A DNA stretch of 64,000 nucleotides, from the NCBI GenBank assembly GCA_935421135.1, contig OW285192.1, positions 229,501-293,500 on the forward strand, written 5' to 3'. The translations under genes and the position numbers were made by a program. Of the stretch, positions 57,501 to 64,000 are shown piece by piece; positions within the stretch are counted from its first letter, which is position 1; each line of letters starts with the position of its first letter. Below the pieces are notes generated by a model. The model had not been told where the DNA came from, searched no databases, and worked only from the letters and a program-made list of their open reading frames with translations. The stretch comes from Bugulina stolonifera. Lineage: Eukaryota; Bryozoa; Gymnolaemata; Cheilostomatida; Bugulidae.

Positions 57501-60500
57501 TATCTTCCATGTATTCTATGCATCATCCTATGCGTAGAATACATAGATTGCATTCTATGCAGAGAATACATTGATCACATAGAATGCATTCTATGCACTC
57601 TATGTATTCCATGAATTCTATGCGTTCTATGCATAGAATACATAGATTGCATTCTATGCAGAGAATACATTGATCACATAGATTGCATTCTATGCATTCT
57701 TTGCATAGAATACATAGAAGACATATAATGCATAGAATGCATTCCATGTAATCTATGCACTCTATGCATAGAATACATAGATTGCATTCTATGCATTCGA
57801 TGCATAGAATACATAGAATACATTGATTACATAGAAGGCATTGTATGTAATCAATGTATTTTATGCATTCTATGCATAGAGTACATAGATTGCATTCTAT
57901 GCATAGAGTATCTTGATCACATAGAATGCATTCTATGCACTCTATACATTCCATGTAATCTATGCGTTCTATGCATAGAATACATTCTATGCACTCTATG
58001 CATTCCATGTAATCTATGCATTCCAAGCATAGAATACATAGAAGACATAGCATGCATTATGTGCATAGAATGCATATAATTCTATATCTTCCATGTATTC
58101 TATGCATCATTCTATGCATAGAATACATAGATTGCATTCTATGCAGAGAATACATTGATCACATAGATTGCATTCTATGCATTCTTTGCATAGAATACAT
58201 AGAAGACATATAATGCATAGAATGCATTCCGTGCAATCTACGCATTCTATGCATAGAATACATAGATTGCATTCTATGCATTCTATGCATTCTATGCATG
58301 AAATACATAGAAGACATAGAATGCATAGAATGCGTTCCATGTAATCTATGCACTCTATGCATAGAATACATACATTGCATTCTATGCATTCGATGCATAG
58401 AATACATAGAATACATTGATTACATAGAAAGCAATGTATGTAATCAATGTGTTTTATGCATTCTATGCATAGAATACATAGATTGCATTCTATGCATCGA
58501 ATATATTGATCACATAGAATGCATTCTATGCACTGAATGCATAGAATGCATAGGTTGCATAGAGTGCATTCTATGTATTCTATGCATTCTATGTAGTCTA
58601 TGCATTGCGTAGAACACATAGATTGCATTCTATGCACTCTATGCAATTCATGTAATCTATGCACTCAATGTATTCCATGAATTCTATGCGTTCTATGCAT
58701 AGAATACATAGATTGCATTCTATGCAGAGGATACATTGATCACATAGATTGCATTCTATACATTCTTTGCATAGAATACATAGAAGACATATAATGCATA
58801 GAATGCATTCCGTGCAAACTACGCATTCTATGCATTCTATGCATTCTATGCATGAAATACATAGAAGACATAGAATGCATAGAATGCGTTCCATGTAATC
58901 TATGCACTCTATGCATGGAATACATACATTGCATTCTATGCATTCGATGCATAGAATACATAGAATACATTGATTACATAGAAGGCAATGTATGTAATCA
59001 ATGTGTTTTATGCATTCTATGCATAGAATACATAGATTGCATTCTATGCATCGAATATATTGATCACATAGAATGCATTCTATGCACTGAATGCATAGAA
59101 TGCATAGGTTGCATTGAGTGCATTCTATGTATTCTATGCATTCTATGCAGTCTATGCATTGCGTAGAACACATAGATTGCATTCTATGCACTCTATGCAA
59201 TTCATGTAATCTATGCACTCAATGTATTCTATGCATTCGATGCATAGAATACATTTTATGCATAGAATGCATAGAATGCATGTACATTGATCACATAGAA
59301 TGCATTGTATACACTCTATGCATTCCATGTAATCTATGCATTCTACGCATAGAATACATGGAATACATTGAATACATAGAATGCATTCTATACACTCTAT
59401 GCATTCCATGTAACCTATGCATTCTATGCATAGAAGACATAGATTGCATTCTATGCATTCGATGCATAGATTGCATTCTATGCATTCGATGCATAGAATA
59501 CATAGAATACATTTAATACATAGAAGGCTTTGTATGTAATCGATGTATTTTATGCATTCTATGCATAGAATACATAGATTGCATTCTATGCATAGAATAT
59601 ATTGATCACATAGAATGCATTCTATGCACTCAATGCATTCTATGTAATCTATGCATTCTATGCATAGAATACATAGGTCGCATTCTATGCATTCTATGCA
59701 TAAAATACTTAGAAGACATAGAAGATATAGAATACATTCTGTGCATAGAATACATATAATTCTATATCTTCCATGTATTCTATGCATTCTATGCATAGAA
59801 TACATAGAATACATAGATTGCATTGTATGCACTCTATGCATTCCATGTATTCTATGCATTCTATGTATTCTATTCATTCGATGCATAGAGTACATTTATG
59901 CATAGAATGCATAGAATACATTGATCACATAGAATGCATTCTATGCATTCTATGCATTTCATGCAATCTATGCATTCTATGCATAGTATACATAGATTGC
60001 ATTTTATGCATCCGATGCATAGAATACATAGAATACATTGATTACATAGAAGGCATTGTATGTAATGAATGTATTTTATGCCTTCTATGCATAGAATACA
60101 TAGATTGCCTTCTAAGCATAGAATATATTGATCACATAGAATGCATTCTATGCCCTGAATGCATAGAATGCATAGGATGCATAGAGTGCATTCTATGCAT
60201 AGAGTGCATTCTATGCATTCTATGTATTCTATGCATTCTATGTAGTCTATGCATTGCGTAGAACACATAAATTGCATTCTATGCACCCTATACATTCCAT
60301 GTAATCTATGCGTTCTATGCATAGAATACAATCTATGCACTCTATGCATTCCATGTAATCTATGCGTTCTATGCATAGAATACATAGATTGCATTCTATG
60401 CATTCTATGCGTAGAATACATAGAAGACATAGATTGCATTATGTGCATAGAACACATATAATTCTATATCTTCCATGTATTCTATGCATCATCCTATGCG

Positions 60501-63500
60501 TAGAATACATAGATTGCATTCTAAGCATAGAATACATTGAATACATTCTATGCATAGAAGACGTTGAATTCATTCTACGCATTGAATACATTGAATACAT
60601 TCTATGCATAGAATACATATAATACATTGAATACATAGAAGGCATTGTATGTAATCAATTTATTTTATGGATTCTGTGCATAGATTACATAGATTGCATT
60701 CTATGCATAGAATACATTGATCACATAGAATGCATTCTATGCACTCTATGCATTCCATGTAACCTATGCATTCTATGCATAGAATACATAGATTGCATTC
60801 TATGCATTCTATGCATGGAATACATTGAATACATAGAAGAGATAGAAGACATAGAATGCATAGTATGAATTCCATGTAACCTATGCACTCTATGCATAGA
60901 ATACATAGATTGCATTCTATGCTTTCGATGCATAGAATACATAGAATACATTGATTACATAGAAGGCATTGTATGTGATCAATGTATTTCATGCATTCTA
61001 TGCGTAGAATACAAAGATTGCATTCTATGCATAGAATACATTGATCACATAGAATGCATTCTATGCACTGAATGCATAAAATGCATGGGATGCATAGAGT
61101 GCATTCTATGCATTCTATGTATTCTATGCATTCTATGTAGTCTATGCAATGCGTAGAGCACATAGATTGCATTCTATGCACTCTATGCATTCCATGTAAT
61201 CTATGCACTCAATGTATTCTATGCATTCGATGCATAGAATACATTTTATGCATAGAATGCATAGAATGCATGTACATTGATCACATAGAATGCATTCTAT
61301 ACACTCTATGCATTGCATGTAATCTATGCATTCTATGCATAGAATACATAGAGTGCATTCTATGCATTCTATGCATGAAATACATAGAAGACATAGAATG
61401 CATTCCGTGCAATCTATGCACTCTATGCATAGAATACATATATTGCATTCTATGCATTCTATGCCTAGAATGCATAGAATACATAAATTGCATTCTATGC
61501 ATTCTTTGCATAGAATACATAGAAGACATAGAATGCATTCCGTGCAATCTATGCACTCTATGCATAGAATACATAGATTGCATTCTATGCATTCTATGCA
61601 TAGAATACATATAATTCTATGTCTTCTATGTATTCTATGCATTCTATGTCTAGAATACATAGAATACATAGATTGCATTCTATGCACTCTATGCATTCCA
61701 TGTAATCTATGCAGTCTATGTATTCTATGCATTCGATGCATAGAATACATTTTATGCATAAAATGCATAGAATACATTGATCACATAGAATGCATTTTAC
61801 GCACTCTATGCATTTCATGCAATCGACCCATTCTATGCATAGAATACATAGATTGCGTTCTATTCATTCTATGCATAGAATACATTGAATACTAGAAGAC
61901 ATAAAAGACATAGAATACATAGATTGCATTCTATGCATAGAATATATTGATCACATAGAATGCATTCTATGCACTCTATGCATTCTATGTAATCTATGCA
62001 TTCTATGCATAGAATACATAGGTCGCATTCTATGCATTCTATGTATTCTATGCATTCTATGTAGTCTATGCATTGCGTAGAACACATAAATTGCATTCTA
62101 TGCACCCTATACATTCCATGTAATCTATGCGTTCTATGCATAGAATACCATCTATGCACTCTATGTATTCCATGTAATCTATGCGTTCTATGCATAGAAT
62201 ACATAGATTGCATTCTATGCATTCTATGCATAGAATACATAGAAGACATAGATTGCATTATGTGCATAGAATACATATAATTCTATATCTCCCATGTATT
62301 CTATGCATCATCCTATGCATAGAATACATAGATTGCATTCTATGCAGAGAATACATTGATCACATAGAATGCATTCTATGCACTCTATGTATTCCATGAA
62401 TTCTAAGCGTTCTATGCATAGAATACATAGATTGCATTCTATGCAGAGAATACATTGATCACATAGATTGCATTCTATGCATTCTTTGCATAGAATACAT
62501 AGAAGACATATAATGCATAGAATGCATTCCGTGCAACCTACGCATTCTATGCATAGAATACATAGATTGCATTCTATGCATTCTATGCATTCTATGCATG
62601 AAATACATAGAAGACATAGAATGCATAGAATGCGTTCCATGTAATCTATGCACTCTATGCATAGAATACATACATTGCATTCTATGCATTGGATGCATAG
62701 AATACATAGAATACATTGATTACATAGAAGGCAATGTATGTAATCAATGTGTTTTATGCATTCTCTGCATAGAATACATAGGTTGCATTCTATGCATCGA
62801 ATATATTGATCACATAGAATGCATTCTATGCACTGAATGCATAGAATGCATAGGATGCATAGAGTGCATTCTATGTATTCTATGCATTCTATGTAGTCTA
62901 TGCATTGCGTAGAACACATAGATTGCATTCTATGCACTCTATGCAATCCATGTAATCTATGCACTCAATGTATTCTATGCATTCGATGCACAGAATACAT
63001 TTTACATGTATGCATAGAATGCATAGAATGCATGTACATTGATCACATAGAATGCATTCTATACACTCTATGTATTCCATGTAATCTATGCATTCTATGC
63101 ATAGAATACATGGAATACATTGAATACATAGAAGGCATTGTATGTAATCGATGTATTTTATGCATTCTATGCATAGAATACATAGAAGACATAGAAGACA
63201 TAGAATGCATTCTGTGCATAGAATACATATAATTCTATATCTTACATGTATTCTATGCATTCTGTGCATAGAATACATAGAATACATAGATTGCATTGTA
63301 TGCACTCCATGCATTCCATGTATTCTATGCATTCTATGTATTCTATTCATTTGATGCATAGAGTACATTTATGCATAGAATGCATAGAATACATTGATCA
63401 CATAGAATGCATTCTATGCATTTCATGCAATCTATGGGTTCTATGCATATAATGCATAGATTGTATCCTATGCATTCGATGCATAGAATACATAGAATAC

Positions 63501-64000
63501 ATTGATTACATAGAAGGCATTGTATGTAATCAATGTATTTTATGCATTCTATGCATCGAATACATCGATTGCGTTCTATGCATAGAATATATTGATCACA
63601 TAGAATGCATTCTATGCACTGAATGCATAGAATGCATAGGATGCATAGAGTGCATTCTATGCATTCTATGTATTCTATGCATTCTATGTAGTCTATGCAT
63701 TGCGTAAAAAACATAGATTGCATTCTATGCACTCTATGCATTTCATGTAATCTATGCACTCAATGTATTCTATGCATTCGATGCATAGAATACATTTTAT
63801 GCATAGAATGCATAGAATACATGTACATTGATCACATAGAATGCATTCTATACACTCTATGCATTCCATGTAACCTATGCATTCTATGCATAGAATGCAT
63901 AGATTGCATTCTATGCATTGGATGCATAGAATACATTGAATACATAGAAGGCATCGTATGTAATCGATGTATTTTATGCATTCTATGCATAGAATACATA
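54584..64000. repeat. 9-bp palindrome-prone satellite (ATAGAATGC / GCATTCTAT), to the end of the window
   Basis: At least 9.4 kb built from the 9-mer ATAGAATGC and its reverse complement, alternating in short runs so that CATTCTATGCATAGAATG palindromes are everywhere. Variants include ATAGAATAC, ATAGATTGC and ATAGAAGAC. Longer blocks recur at 550-1320 bp, marked by a TGCGTAGAACACATA landmark near 55541, 56329, 57288, 58607, 59161, 60257, 61151, 62076, 62907 and 63703. Because 9 is a multiple of 3 and only one frame per orientation has a TAG, long frames coding Ile-Glu-Cys, Ile-Leu-Cys and Met-His-Arg repeats appear on both strands. None is a credible gene. Confidence 0.95.
56127..56164. repeat. 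Representative conserved hairpin within the 9-bp satellite
   Basis: ACATTGATTACATA and its perfect inverse TATGTAATCAATGT flank a 10-base spacer (GAAGGCATTG). Close copies occur near 54796, 55349, 57085, 57817, 58414, 58966, 60032, 60950, 62713 and 63497. The arms keep complementarity while the rest of the array drifts. Confidence 0.8.

Noticed and set aside
54669..63759. Dozens of long Cys/Ile/Glu/His/Met-repeat ORFs on both strands
   Set aside because: They follow from the 9-bp unit: its period is a multiple of three and only one frame per orientation has a stop. Overlapping frames on both strands, no unique sequence and no start context.

Overview
The window reads as repeat-dense, AT-rich metazoan nuclear DNA, probably from a marine invertebrate. 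A sponge or cnidarian would fit, but nothing here fixes the species. There are no bacterial operons, no rRNA and no convincing intact host gene. More than half of the window is one tandem satellite with a monomer of about 393 bp. Mobile elements are inserted in it with clean boundaries, and the right end is a second, unrelated satellite.

Layout. (1) 1-230: truncated satellite. (2) 231-1520: non-satellite island with a short-motif repeat, an exon-like segment, a minus-strand tRNA-like sequence and a fragment resembling the end of a tyrosine-recombinase-like protein. (3) 1521-1836 satellite inverted, then 1837-4408 satellite direct. (4) 4409-10717: Ty3/gypsy LTR retrotransposon on the minus strand (194-bp LTRs differing at one site, 5-bp target duplication ATATC, one long Gag-Pol frame). 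Its integrase is interrupted by a nested non-autonomous LTR-type insertion (5225-7000). (5) 10718-17622 satellite, including a 1977-bp five-monomer higher-order repeat. (6) 17623-21750: a 4.1-kb segment without credible ORFs, set inside one monomer and bounded by short imperfect inverted repeats. (7) 21751-22634 satellite. (8) 22635-30860: a complete but small Polinton/Maverick element (8226 bp, 6-bp target duplication ACCGTA, ~650-670-bp terminal inverted repeats). (9) 30861-54583 satellite with several higher-order periods (1190, about 1.97 kb, about 3.9-4.3 kb, 2750 bp). (10) 54584-64000: a 9-bp palindrome-prone satellite (ATAGAATGC and its reverse complement) with recurring longer hairpins.

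The Polinton is the most interesting object. In order it carries a G-rich minisatellite ending in five GGGGTTT units, a basic ORF of unknown function, a chromodomain integrase, a penton-like minor capsid protein, a pX/pVI-like basic core peptide, a major capsid gene split by a frame change, and an adenain-type cysteine protease. The element is delimited at both ends, yet no protein-primed DNA polymerase and no packaging ATPase are encoded. It is therefore a capsid-plus-integrase derivative that would need replication and packaging functions from elsewhere. The G-rich minisatellite lies in the only large non-coding space where missing genes could have been.

Most long ORFs in the last 9.4 kb, in the minisatellite and in the 393-bp satellite are by-products of repeat periodicity and are not annotated as genes.
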